In this document: positions 41,879-50,931 of the stretch, one piece after another | How the letters are laid out: each line of letters starts with the position of its first letter | How positions within the stretch are numbered: position 1 is the stretch's first letter | Source of the DNA: Anaerolineaceae bacterium | Lineage (GTDB): Bacteria; Chloroflexota; Anaerolineae; Aggregatilineales; Phototrophicaceae | Assembly (NCBI GenBank): GCA_002702065.1 | Contig: NZXX01000012.1 | Location: 310,001 to 374,000 of the forward strand | DNA: 64,000 nucleotides | Direction: 5' to 3' | Made by a program: the position numbers and the translations under genes | Notes under the pieces: generated by a model | Database searches by the model: none | What the model was told of the DNA's origin: nothing | Seen by the model: only the letters and a program-made list of their open reading frames with translations

Positions 41879-43957
41879 ATGCAACTATATGTCGCAACGG
41901 ATGGTGATGATCAATGGTCCGGCACGCTCGATGCACCCAATGTGGACAGAACTGATGGGCCGCTTGCCTCGATCTATCGCGCACGCGACCGTATTCGCGA
42001 ATTAAAGGCTCGTGGCCAGTTGACAGGACCGGTAACGGTCAGCATTCGTGGTGGACGCTATCCGCTCACCAAACCGGTGGTGTTCACGTCCGAAGATTCT
42101 GCTCCAGTGACTTACGCTGCCTATCCAGACGAGCAGCCCGTCTTCGATGGTGGGGTAATCCTCGAGGGATGGCGGGAAACCGAAGTCCATGGTGTTCCTG
42201 TCTGGGTCACTGATGCGCCGTCGTTCGATTTTCGACAGTTATTTGTTAACGGCCAGCGGCGTAACCGTCCCTGTTTCCCCAAACAGGGCGAATACGTCAT
42301 CGCGGCTGTCGATGGTGATGCAGATGCCATGACGCTGTTCGAGGGCACGGACCGTTTCCAGTTTGCTGCTGGCGATCTGAACCCGGAATGGCGTAACCTG
42401 ACCGACATCGAATTGGTGCTGACTCATTTTTGGTCTGAAGAGCGACTGCCCATCGAGTCGATAGATTCGACTACCAACACAGTAGTGTCCTCGCGCAAGA
42501 TGTTGTTCAATCCCCGGCAGGATTTCGGCGGGACACTGTCACCCTATCGGGCTGAAAATGTTTTCGAGGCATTGACTGAACCCGGTGAATGGTATCTCGA
42601 TCGCACCAGTCGCCAAGTTTATTATATCCCCATGCCGGGTGAAACACGGGAAAATACGACGATTACTGCCGCACGCCTGTTACAGTTTATCCGTTTTGAG
42701 GGTACGCCGCAGCGACCGGTAGCGTTTATCAGCCTCAAAGGGCTGACCTTCCGCCACAGCGACTGGCTGCAACCTTCCGGTTATGGGATGCGATTTAATC
42801 CTTATGGTGCGAGCCGTTGTGATTGGACGATGGAAGACACCGAGATTGACCCTCCAGGCGACAAGGAATATGGCTGTGCGGCTCAGGCGGCCTACAATGT
42901 GCCTGGCACGTTGTATTTTGAGTATGCGGCGCACTGCCTGGTTGAGGACTGTCGGCTGGAACATATTGGCTGGTATGGCATAGAACTGGCTGAAGGGTGT
43001 TCCGGTATACACATTTCGCGTAATGTGCTGACTGATCTGGGGGCAGGCGGGATCAAGATTGGTGGGGCGAGTGTACGCGGTCCGCGCGAAGATGGCACCG
43101 GCCATAACCACGTCACAGACAATCACATACACGATGCGGGACGGGTGTTTTTGAGTGGCGTGGGCATCGCCTTACTGCACACCTTTAATAACGTCGTGGC
43201 GCATAATCATATCCATGACCTGTATTACAGTGGCATCTCCTGTGGTTGGGTATGGGGAATCAAAGACTGTATCTCACGCGAAAATGTCATCGAATTCAAT
43301 AAAATCCATGACCTTGGCTTCGGCGTGCTCAGCGATATGGGTGGCATTTATATGCTTGGTGTGCAACCAGGCACCGTTCTGCGCGGCAATGTAATCGCCA
43401 ACGTATTGGCGCGTGGTTATGGGGGTTGGGGTATTTATCTCGATGAAGGCAGCGCGCACATCCTGGTCGAGGGCAACATTGCCTATAACACCGGGCATGA
43501 GAGTTTTCACCAGAACTATGGGCGTGAAAACATCGTGCGTGGCAACATTTTCGCTTTTTCGAAGTCAGGCGGCGCTATTCTCAACCGGGGAGCAGCCGAC
43601 CATAACGCCATTTCCTTCGAGGGCAATATTTTTCTGACCGACAACCAGCCCATGCTGTCTGGCGGCGCGAATGCCCTGCTGCAAAACCGTCCTTTCCGCA
43701 GCGAACTAAATATTTTCCACGATGTTTCCGGCGCGGCACCGGTTTTCCGCAGTGGTCGTGGTGAAAGCGCTCAACTGCTGACCCTGGAAGCATATCGTGC
43801 TCTGGGGAATGATCGTCATAGCCTTATTGCCGACCCCGGCTGCCGGCCACCCGATTTTACGCTACCGCCGAACTCGCCAGCCCTGCAATTTGGTTTTCAG
43901 CCGATTGATCCGACGCGCGCTGGCTGCCGTACGCCGGAGAATAACAATCAAAAATGA
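41879..43957 (+). CDS. GH141-like right-handed parallel beta-helix protein
   Basis: 692 residues from ATG 41879 (AGGAG six bases upstream; a TTG precedes). The N terminus (LYVATDGDDQWSGTLDAPN) and VTVSIRGGRYPLTKPVVF, then SAPVTYAAYPDEQPVFDGG, is the entry found in GH141 and related glycan-active beta-helices. Repeated turns follow with NVxxFNxIHD-type rungs (for example VTDNHIHDAGRVFLSGVGIA). There is no signal peptide, so it seems cytoplasmic. GH141 members include alpha-L-fucosidase and xylanase activities on complex pectin or xylan; the substrate here is unknown. It overlaps the next gene by four bases (ATGA), so translation is coupled. Confidence 0.8.
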   Translation: MQLYVATDGDDQWSGTLDAPNVDRTDGPLASIYRARDRIRELKARGQLTGPVTVSIRGGRYPLTKPVVFTSEDSAPVTYAAYPDEQPVFDGGVILEGWRETEVHGVPVWVTDAPSFDFRQLFVNGQRRNRPCFPKQGEYVIAAVDGDADAMTLFEGTDRFQFAAGDLNPEWRNLTDIELVLTHFWSEERLPIESIDSTTNTVVSSRKMLFNPRQDFGGTLSPYRAENVFEALTEPGEWYLDRTSRQVYYIPMPGETRENTTITAARLLQFIRFEGTPQRPVAFISLKGLTFRHSDWLQPSGYGMRFNPYGASRCDWTMEDTEIDPPGDKEYGCAAQAAYNVPGTLYFEYAAHCLVEDCRLEHIGWYGIELAEGCSGIHISRNVLTDLGAGGIKIGGASVRGPREDGTGHNHVTDNHIHDAGRVFLSGVGIALLHTFNNVVAHNHIHDLYYSGISCGWVWGIKDCISRENVIEFNKIHDLGFGVLSDMGGIYMLGVQPGTVLRGNVIANVLARGYGGWGIYLDEGSAHILVEGNIAYNTGHESFHQNYGRENIVRGNIFAFSKSGGAILNRGAADHNAISFEGNIFLTDNQPMLSGGANALLQNRPFRSELNIFHDVSGAAPVFRSGRGESAQLLTLEAYRALGNDRHSLIADPGCRPPDFTLPPNSPALQFGFQPIDPTRAGCRTPENNNQK

Positions 43958-45918
43958 CCAAGATTCACACTACACAACACCCGCTGAGACCTTCAGTTGA
44001 TCTGCGTGATATGCTGCGCCAGTATCTGATTGAACGCAGCCTGAATTGTATGGACTATGCGGCCCAGCGCCGTCAAGATGCTCTTCAGAGTACGGAATGG
44101 CATGCTTATCAAGCGGCTATCCACCGCACGGTTTCCGGATTCTATGGCGATATGCGCTTCACCCAACCAGTGCAGGCAACTCCGGTGAGCACCTATAACA
44201 AAAATGGCTACCGCATTGAAAATGTGCTGTTCGAGTCATTTCCAGGTTGGGAAGTGAATGCGACAGTTTACGTGCCCCTGAATTATTCGCCGCCATTCCC
44301 GGCTGTGGTTATCCCGGTCGGGCATTCCGGCAAGCAGAAAGTAGACTATCAGCTTCCAGCACAATTCTTCGCCCAGTGTGGCTATCTGGCCATCGTGTTC
44401 GATCCACCGGGTCAGGCCAGCGAGAAGCAGCCAGGCAACGATCACTTCCGTGACGGTATGCGCTGTTACCTGGTCGGCGAAACTTCCAGCCAATATTTTG
44501 TGGGCGATGCGCTGCGTTGCATTGACTACCTGGAAACACGTCCTGACGTGGATTTGAGCCAGGGCGTTGCGATGACCGGGGTATCCGGTGGCGGTACAAC
44601 GACCACACTTGCGGCCATACTGGATGATCGGATCACCGTGACTGGCCCCTCGTGCTGTCTGGCGCCGCGAGCCGCGCTCGATATCATACAGAATTATGCT
44701 GGCTGTCCCGAAACACATATGTGGCGGCGATACGCTGAAGGTATTGATGAAATCGATCTGCTGTGCGGTGCTGTGCCCAAACCGACACTGCTGATGGCCG
44801 GACGATATGATGAGGTATTTCATATCGATGATACGTCAAGGCTGGCTGATGAGGTTGCGGTGTTTTATGAGATGGCTGGCGTTGCTGAACGCTTCGAGTA
44901 TTTTGTCGATCAAAGCGGTCACGCCTATACGCTGGCGCAGGCCCGTCAATTCACTGGTTTCATGAATCGGTGGCTGCGTCATGACCCGACGCGTGATCTG
45001 CCAGATCTGCCCGATGAAGCCTTTACGCTCGATTCGTATGACGAGTTGCGCTGTTACCCAAATACGGGTGTCAACATGCGCACGCTGACACTTGATAGGG
45101 CGCGGCAGTTGGCATCGGAACGAAATTCGACCGAAGTGCTGGACAGGGTGCACGCGGTTATCGGCGTCGATGTCCTCCCAGAGCCACCAGTCGCCAAGAC
45201 AGGTTCGCCATTTCAGGTCTGGACACACGACTGGGAGCAAGTGCTGCTGGAATCTGAAGCCAGTATAGAATTGCCAGCTACTTTTCTTTGTACGGCCAAT
45301 GCGGCAGCAACTGTTCTGCACTTTGATGACGGGGGGCGTCATCGCATGCTGCAACAGAATGGCCCCCTCTTAACGGCGGCGGATTTTCTGCAGAAGGAAA
45401 GTCAGCACAGACTGAACATCTTCACTGTTGATGTACGCGGATGGGGGGATAGCTATCCCGCGCTCTACCCGTACGAACTGGCCGGTTGGGGGAGCGTGGA
45501 CCGAATCCTTTCTTATATGAGCGTCGCGCTGGGAGATTCCCTGCTGGCACAGCGGGTGCGCGATGGCCTGGCGGCTCTGGCATATTTGCAGACGCGGGTT
45601 GACCCGGCAGGCATTGTCCTCACAGGAAGTGGCCTTGGCGGGGTGGTGGCTCTGCACGTCGCAGCTTATGCGCCGCAATTACGGGGCGTGGTCACGTGGG
45701 AAATGCTCGCCAGTTTCCAGGCCTTGCTGGAGGCTGAACATTACGTCTGGCCGGCTGATGCGTTTTTGCCGAACGTGCTGCGTTATTATGACCTGCCGGA
45801 ATTGGCGGCGGCGCTGCCCTGCCCGGTTCACCAGATCAATTCACTGGATGGTGCTGGTCAACTGGTGACAGGCAGCGACGGCGATTTTGTACACGTGCTT
45901 CGAGAACTGATCTCGTAG
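43954..45918 (+). CDS. Tandem alpha/beta-hydrolase protein, esterase-like, second domain lacking the nucleophile
   Basis: 654 residues. The first half (about 1-350) is an acetylxylan-esterase-like alpha/beta hydrolase: YVPLNYSPPFPAVVIPVGHS, FDPPGQASEK, nucleophile elbow MTGVSGGGTT, acid MAGRYDEVF and histidine DQSGHAYTL. The second half (about 420-640) repeats the fold (FTVDVRGWGDSYPAL, then VLTGSGLGGVVALHVAAY), but Gly occupies the elbow position of the nucleophile Ser. It is therefore probably non-catalytic. No signal peptide. Likely removes acyl groups from imported oligosaccharides, together with the coupled GH141-like enzyme. Confidence 0.8.
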   Translation: MTKIHTTQHPLRPSVDLRDMLRQYLIERSLNCMDYAAQRRQDALQSTEWHAYQAAIHRTVSGFYGDMRFTQPVQATPVSTYNKNGYRIENVLFESFPGWEVNATVYVPLNYSPPFPAVVIPVGHSGKQKVDYQLPAQFFAQCGYLAIVFDPPGQASEKQPGNDHFRDGMRCYLVGETSSQYFVGDALRCIDYLETRPDVDLSQGVAMTGVSGGGTTTTLAAILDDRITVTGPSCCLAPRAALDIIQNYAGCPETHMWRRYAEGIDEIDLLCGAVPKPTLLMAGRYDEVFHIDDTSRLADEVAVFYEMAGVAERFEYFVDQSGHAYTLAQARQFTGFMNRWLRHDPTRDLPDLPDEAFTLDSYDELRCYPNTGVNMRTLTLDRARQLASERNSTEVLDRVHAVIGVDVLPEPPVAKTGSPFQVWTHDWEQVLLESEASIELPATFLCTANAAATVLHFDDGGRHRMLQQNGPLLTAADFLQKESQHRLNIFTVDVRGWGDSYPALYPYELAGWGSVDRILSYMSVALGDSLLAQRVRDGLAALAYLQTRVDPAGIVLTGSGLGGVVALHVAAYAPQLRGVVTWEMLASFQALLEAEHYVWPADAFLPNVLRYYDLPELAAALPCPVHQINSLDGAGQLVTGSDGDFVHVLRELIS

Positions 45919-45945
45919 AACGGTGGCTTCTGCTTCGCCCGCTTG

Positions 45946-46830
45946 TTACTGTTTGACTGAACCCAATGTCAGACCTGTGACAAAATAGCGTTGCAGTAAC
46001 GGGTAAATCATCAGAATCGGTACTGCTGCGACGACGATCAATGCTGATGACAGACCTTCCGGTGTTGCGTTCTGGAAATCGAGGCTGCCTGACGCACTTT
46101 GCCACTCGATACGGCGTGTGGAAACCAGGGAATAGAGAAAACTTTGCAGCGGCCATTGTTCGATATTGCTGATATAGACGATGCCGTCGAACCATGAATT
46201 CCAGTGGGAAACCGCGGTAAACAGGGCAATGGTCGCCAGGGCCGGCAGCGAGATGGGCAGGTAGACCCGAAACAGCACGTTCATATGGGAGGCACCATCC
46301 AACCACGCCGCTTCCGCCAGTTCATAAGGTATGCCGCGAAAGAAGTTAATCATAATGATGGTGTAGAAGACGTTCAACGCCATCGGCAGAATCAGCACCA
46401 GAAAATTGTTGAGTAAGCCGAGACTGCGGTAGGCCAGAAATGTTGGAATAAGGCCGCCGCTGAACAGCAGCATAACCAGCATGAATATCTTGAAAGCCAG
46501 CCGCCCCGGCATCCGAATCCGGTCGAGCGACAGCGGGTAAGCGGTGATAGCCACCAGCAGAAGGGTGATCACCACGCCTACCAGGACACGCGCCACCGAG
46601 ATACTGAACGATCCCAGAAACTGGCTGTTCCCCAGGATATAGGCATAGTTGTCGAAATTCATGTTTACCGGCAACATGCCAACAAGCTTTGCCGAAACGG
46701 CGGCTCGCCCGCTCAGTGAGACGGCCACCACATGAAAGAAGGGCAAAATACATGACAGTGCCAGCAGCCCCAGAATAATCCATATAAACACATCGATTAT
46801 GCGGCTCACCAGTGTGCGATCTTCAATCAT
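45946..46830 (-). CDS. Carbohydrate ABC transporter permease (MalG/LplC type)
   Basis: A 294-residue inner-membrane permease with six predicted helices. The EAA loop reads ELAEAAWLDGASHMNVLFRV and the C terminus ends QRYFVTGLTLGSVKQ, the standard end of this family. It lies 18 bases after the partner permease gene and completes the importer with the binding protein at 47965-49671. The genes run opposite to the esterase gene, converging on it. Confidence 0.93.
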   Translation of the reverse strand: MIEDRTLVSRIIDVFIWIILGLLALSCILPFFHVVAVSLSGRAAVSAKLVGMLPVNMNFDNYAYILGNSQFLGSFSISVARVLVGVVITLLLVAITAYPLSLDRIRMPGRLAFKIFMLVMLLFSGGLIPTFLAYRSLGLLNNFLVLILPMALNVFYTIIMINFFRGIPYELAEAAWLDGASHMNVLFRVYLPISLPALATIALFTAVSHWNSWFDGIVYISNIEQWPLQSFLYSLVSTRRIEWQSASGSLDFQNATPEGLSSALIVVAAVPILMIYPLLQRYFVTGLTLGSVKQ

Positions 46831-46848
46831 CAGTTTCTTGCCTCTTAC

Positions 46849-47823
46849 CTAGAAAATTCGATAGTTGGCATAGCGGTCCGCCAGCCAGTACGATAGCAAA
46901 ATGAGGATGAAGCCCACCACACCACGGAACAGGCCAACGACCGTCGCGATTTCGTAATTGCTGCCGACCAGGCCGACGCGGTAGACATAGGTATCGATGA
47001 TGTCACCAGTCGCATAGACAACCGGGTTGTACAGCACCAGCACCTGTTCGAAACCCGCGTTGAGGACATTACCCAGGCTGAGGCAGGCCATCAGTACGAT
47101 GATCCCGGCAATACCGGGCAGGGTGATATTTCGCAGGCGTGCCCAGCGACCCGCGCCGTCCACTGCCGCTGCCTCGTAGAGTTCCGGGTTGATCTGGGTG
47201 AGGGCCGCCAGATAGATGATGGCGCCAAAGCCAAAGCCTTTCCACACATCGGACAGAATGAGGGTCCAGGGGAAAGTCCCTTTGTCGCGCAGGAAGCCAA
47301 TTTCAGGCAAACCCAGTGCCTGCAAAAAACTGTTGATTGGCCCGGCGCCACTGAGGATGGTAACGAGCACCGCACCGACGATAATCCAGGACAGGAAATG
47401 GGGCAGGGTGGTCAGCGTTTGCACAACGCGTTGGTAGGGGCGGAAGCGGACTTCATGAACCAGCAGAGCAAAGATCACCGCGATGAACTGGCCGACTATA
47501 ATTTTCCCAATTGCAATGTAGAGTGTATTGCGAACAATTTCGAATGTTTGTGGTTGGGTAAAGACATCAATAAAGTTTTTTAGTCCCACAAATTCTGACC
47601 CGGCCAGGCCGCGAAACGGGTTATATTTGACGAATGCGATGGAAATGCCCCAGAGCGGATAAAGCTGAAACAGAATCAGCAAGACCAGCGCTGGAATAAG
47701 CATGACATATAACATCCAGTGCTGCTTCCATATCTCACGGAAAGTTTGTTTCTGGCGACTGACAATGGGTGAGATTTTGCTCTCTAGCTGCCTTTGCGCT
47801 GAAATAGAAGTATCTTCAATCAT
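46849..47823 (-). CDS. Carbohydrate ABC transporter permease (LplB type)
   Basis: 324 residues from the ATG at 47823 (MIEDTSISAQRQLESKISPI), which has GGGGA upstream; the ORF starts earlier with GTG. A basic N-terminal tail is followed by a first helix (WMLYVMLIPALVLLILFQLY). The EAA loop is ELYEAAAVDGAGRWARLRNI. The LplB-type subfamily usually imports complex oligosaccharides or their lipid-free derivatives. Confidence 0.92.
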   Translation of the reverse strand: MIEDTSISAQRQLESKISPIVSRQKQTFREIWKQHWMLYVMLIPALVLLILFQLYPLWGISIAFVKYNPFRGLAGSEFVGLKNFIDVFTQPQTFEIVRNTLYIAIGKIIVGQFIAVIFALLVHEVRFRPYQRVVQTLTTLPHFLSWIIVGAVLVTILSGAGPINSFLQALGLPEIGFLRDKGTFPWTLILSDVWKGFGFGAIIYLAALTQINPELYEAAAVDGAGRWARLRNITLPGIAGIIVLMACLSLGNVLNAGFEQVLVLYNPVVYATGDIIDTYVYRVGLVGSNYEIATVVGLFRGVVGFILILLSYWLADRYANYRIF

Positions 47824-47924
47824 CCCGAAATCCCCTGCTATCACGACAGCATATATCGAATATCTGCTCCCGCTGCTATTGTGTGGCTTTTGGCGTTGAA
47901 ATGCGGATTGTGCAACGCAGATAC

Positions 47925-47955
47925 TGGGGCAGACTACATTGGTGAGCCTGCCCCA
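47925..47955 (-). promoter_or_regulatory. Hairpin between binding-protein and permease genes
   Basis: TGGGGCAG (47925-47932) pairs perfectly with CTGCCCCA (47948-47955), loop 15 bases, ten bases after the binding-protein stop and ~100 bases before the permease start. There is no T-run on the minus strand, so it is more likely a partial terminator or an mRNA-stabilising structure that raises binding-protein expression over permeases. Confidence 0.5.
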
Positions 47956-47964
47956 AAAACAGAA

Positions 47965-49671
47965 TTAGCTCATCGACTCTCGCCACGCATTGACATCTTC
48001 AAGGACTTCTGCGCCGCCCTGGGCCAGCCACTCCTCGACATAGACGTCAAAATCATCCAGCGGACGCTCACCGATCATGATCTCGGTGTAGTAAGAGTCC
48101 TCCATCGTTGCCAGGTTCGGCAGAATCTGCGTCATGCGCTCGGTATTGGCACCCAGGAACTGATCGACAAAGCCCTCTTCACGGGTTTCAAACACGTGAT
48201 TGTAGTACTGGATTTCACGCACCACCGCATCCTGACTGATGAGGAAACGCTGCGCGCTGTTCAGGGTAGCCGGGTCAGCTTCCAGCCACTGCCCCATTTC
48301 GCCGAAGATGTCGGCCTGATATTCGGGGTAGCACATGTAGGGGAAAGAGAATCCAACTTCGTTTACAAACTGGTATTCCTGATCCGGGAAGTTCGGGCCG
48401 GGCACAATGTTGCAGTTTTCGTCAAAGTCCCAGGTATACCCTTTTGTAAAGCCGTTGCTGTTGCGGAATTCACCGTATTGCTGGTAATCCGTCCAATTTA
48501 CGTGCATGTCCATCTGCCAGTTCAGCTGTTTGATGGCCGCTTCGATTTTGACCGGGTCGATACCGGCGTTGAACACGACCCCCGCGCCCCGTGTACTGGA
48601 ACCAGCACGGCCTCTCAGCCCACTGGGACCTGCTGGCGTGGGCATAATGGCCGCCTGCGCGTCCGGTGTCAGTTCGTAGAAATTGCGCAAGCCGCCACCG
48701 GCGATCCACCACGGAGCGAACCATACGCCGACGCGACTGCCCTGCCACAGTGCCGCAGCATCGCCTTCGCCATAGGTGAAGAAGTCCGGGTCGATAAGTC
48801 CATCGGCGTACCAGCGGCGCAACACTTCCAGCGCCTCTTTGTTTGAAGGTGACAGACCACCCCAGGTAATGCTGCCGTCTTCAGCCGTAATCCAGCGCTT
48901 GGGCATCGAACCGAATGCACCGAATACCGGGTCGAGGCTGTTGTACCACGTGACAAGATTGCGACACGCGCTGACGCCAAACTCGCACAGCCCCTGTCCG
49001 ACAAACTCGCGCATGGTATTTTCGAGTTCTTCGAGGGTGGTTGGCATGGGCAGCCCAACCTGATCGAGGAAGTCCTGACGGATGTGGCCGATGTTATCCA
49101 CATTCCAGGCGGGACCATAGGTGAATGCCACGCCGTAAATACGCCCGTCTACGTTAACTGATGAAATCCAGTTGTCCCCATTAGGATAGCGCTTCTTTTC
49201 TTTCACAAGGTCCGAAGCAGTCGCTTCCCAGATGTCGGTGATATCGGCTACTGCGCCAAACTCGATCAACTGGGATAGGGTCGTGTCGCTAGCGGCAAAC
49301 ATTTCTGGAAGTGTGCCAGCGGCGATGTCCGTGCTCAAGCGGGTGGTGCGTTCCTGGCCGACGGCCTGCCAGGCGATAGTGTAAATGATGCCGAGCTGAT
49401 CCTTGACCCGATTGTGCATCGGGTTATTCAGAAAATCATCGCCTTCCGGGAAGGGGGCATCCACAATATACGGCGTGGCGATTTCGATGGGCGGATCATA
49501 TTTGTCGAACGGCGGGTAGGTCGGTGTCCAATCCATCTCGCAGGCGGCCTGTATGGCTGCATTGGCCTCAGCAAAAGTCAGCTTGCCGGGGATGGCGAAG
49601 CCCATTCCGGCGCCGGCGGCAGAAGCCCCCATTGCTTTAAGCATTTCGCGGCGAGAAAGTTTATTCGTCAT
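47965..49671 (-). CDS. Tat-exported sugar ABC transporter solute-binding protein
   Basis: 568 residues from ATG 49671 (AAAGG eight bases upstream). The N terminus MTNKLSRREMLKAMGASAAG is a twin-arginine signal with the S-R-R-E-M-L-K motif and no lipobox cysteine. This differs from the usual lipoprotein form of these binding proteins. The remainder has the long LplA-like layout (FDKYDPPIEIATPYI, GVAFTYGPAWNVDNIGHI, NKEALEVLRRWYADGLIDPD) of binding proteins for large oligosaccharides. It delivers ligand to the two permeases; no ATPase gene is in the island. Confidence 0.9.
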   Translation of the reverse strand: MTNKLSRREMLKAMGASAAGAGMGFAIPGKLTFAEANAAIQAACEMDWTPTYPPFDKYDPPIEIATPYIVDAPFPEGDDFLNNPMHNRVKDQLGIIYTIAWQAVGQERTTRLSTDIAAGTLPEMFAASDTTLSQLIEFGAVADITDIWEATASDLVKEKKRYPNGDNWISSVNVDGRIYGVAFTYGPAWNVDNIGHIRQDFLDQVGLPMPTTLEELENTMREFVGQGLCEFGVSACRNLVTWYNSLDPVFGAFGSMPKRWITAEDGSITWGGLSPSNKEALEVLRRWYADGLIDPDFFTYGEGDAAALWQGSRVGVWFAPWWIAGGGLRNFYELTPDAQAAIMPTPAGPSGLRGRAGSSTRGAGVVFNAGIDPVKIEAAIKQLNWQMDMHVNWTDYQQYGEFRNSNGFTKGYTWDFDENCNIVPGPNFPDQEYQFVNEVGFSFPYMCYPEYQADIFGEMGQWLEADPATLNSAQRFLISQDAVVREIQYYNHVFETREEGFVDQFLGANTERMTQILPNLATMEDSYYTEIMIGERPLDDFDVYVEEWLAQGGAEVLEDVNAWRESMS

Positions 49672-49773
49672 AATATGCCTTTCTAGAAGAACCACTATTT
49701 AGCGAATCAGCCTGATAAGTGCTGTTTTACTGCCCTGGCATCACCCCCTTCCATCCATCTGCTCTCTGATTTC

Positions 49774-50832
49774 CTATTGCTCGGTTGGCGACGCGGATGA
49801 TTCGCGTATCATCAACCGAGGTCGCAGGATCTGGTGCATCCTGACGGTTTCTGGACTGTTCGCAAGTTCGAACACCATTTTTACTGCGCTGATGCCCATC
49901 TGGACAAGTGGATATGCAACTGCTGTCAGCGCGGGTTCGTAAGTGCGCGCGTGTTCAAAGTCATCAAAGACCACGACCGACACATCTTGGGGTATGCGAT
50001 AGCCAGCCTGCTGGAGCAGGGGCAGCCCAATAGCCGATGACTGCCAGTTGCTGAATAGGACGGCTGTGACATTCGGGCGTTCCGCAATAAAGGCCTGCGT
50101 GACAGTTTTGATCCTCTGGACTTCGACTTCGTAACCTTCGCCCTCGTAGTCCTCGAGAAAGAGCCAGCCCTCGTCTGGCGTGACCTGGTACTCCGCCAGT
50201 GCCTGCCGGTAGCCGGCCAACCGCTGTTCGAGGTGTGCCTCACTTTTCTGATGTCCGATTACAGCCAGTGACCGATGCCCCAGATCAAGGAGGTGCTTTG
50301 CAGCTTGATAGCCAGCTGTAATCTCGTCTGGCGCGATAAAGCTGATCCGATCCGGGTGGGAGGGTACGCCGACCTGAATCACCGGCAGCCCGCTTTTGAT
50401 AGCCTTGTGCAGGGTTGACTTTATCTGGGATGATCCCAGGTAAATCACGCCGTCCGGGCGTAAGTCGGGATCGGTCAGGTAGAGATTGGTGATGTGGTCG
50501 TCCAATTGCCGGGGATCATCAGCCGATAAATGCAATTGAAGCTGGTATCGACCCGCGCCGTCCTCAATGCCACAGAGCAAATCCTTAAAATAATCCGTGG
50601 CGGTAATGAGCGACGAGTGCAGTACAAGAATCGACAGTCGTTCAGCCCTGTTCCCACTTTTGGCGGGCATGTTGCGCTCTTGGTATGCACCTTGCTGAAT
50701 AGACAACTCGTTGGCTGCTTCCAGCACACGCTGGCGCATCGCTTCGGAAATACCTTCTTTGTTATTCAAAGCCAGCGATACGGTACTGGTTGAGACCCCA
50801 GCGTAGTTGGCAATTTCGCGGGTTGAGGGCAT
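49774..50832 (-). CDS. LacI family transcriptional regulator
   Basis: 352 residues. The DNA-binding part is STREIANYAGVSTSTVSLAL with the hinge helix following, then a periplasmic-binding-protein-like ligand domain with DGVIYLGSSQIKS, VIQVGVPSHPD and VVFDDFEHARTYEPALTAV. It probably senses a sugar released by the island enzymes. A (CGAA)5 tract lies in its leader, and a TTGGCT-N17-TATAGT promoter lies above that. The island promoter at 41.7 kb carries a plausible LacI-type operator. Confidence 0.93.
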   Translation of the reverse strand: MPSTREIANYAGVSTSTVSLALNNKEGISEAMRQRVLEAANELSIQQGAYQERNMPAKSGNRAERLSILVLHSSLITATDYFKDLLCGIEDGAGRYQLQLHLSADDPRQLDDHITNLYLTDPDLRPDGVIYLGSSQIKSTLHKAIKSGLPVIQVGVPSHPDRISFIAPDEITAGYQAAKHLLDLGHRSLAVIGHQKSEAHLEQRLAGYRQALAEYQVTPDEGWLFLEDYEGEGYEVEVQRIKTVTQAFIAERPNVTAVLFSNWQSSAIGLPLLQQAGYRIPQDVSVVVFDDFEHARTYEPALTAVAYPLVQMGISAVKMVFELANSPETVRMHQILRPRLMIRESSASPTEQ

Positions 50833-50848
50833 AATTATCTACGATATA

Positions 50849-50868
50849 CGAACGAACGAACGAACGAA
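50849..50868. repeat. (CGAA)5 tetranucleotide repeat in the LacI gene leader
   Basis: Five perfect CGAA units, 17 bases before the LacI start codon, read TTCG on the sense strand of the regulator. They lie in the untranslated leader predicted from the promoter at 50880-50908. Confidence 0.85.
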
Positions 50869-50879
50869 CAATCTGATAG

Positions 50880-50908
50880 ACTATAACATCTGCATTTTAA
50901 TAAGCCAA
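50880..50908 (-). promoter_or_regulatory. Promoter of the LacI regulator gene
   Basis: On the minus strand TTGGCT (50903-50908), 17-base spacer, TATAGT (50880-50885). Start near 50873, leader about 40 bases. The region is divergent to the six-hairpin-like gene at 50932. Confidence 0.5.
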
Positions 50909-50931
50909 AATTTGATTGGATCTAGACCATT

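Noticed and set aside
47881..48846. Plus-strand ORF of 321 residues opposite the binding-protein gene
   Set aside because: Antisense shadow; the minus strand encodes a full Tat-type binding protein with clear motifs.
50849..50868. CGAA tract considered as a CRISPR-like or direct-repeat array
   Set aside because: Units are four bases without spacers; it is a simple sequence repeat.
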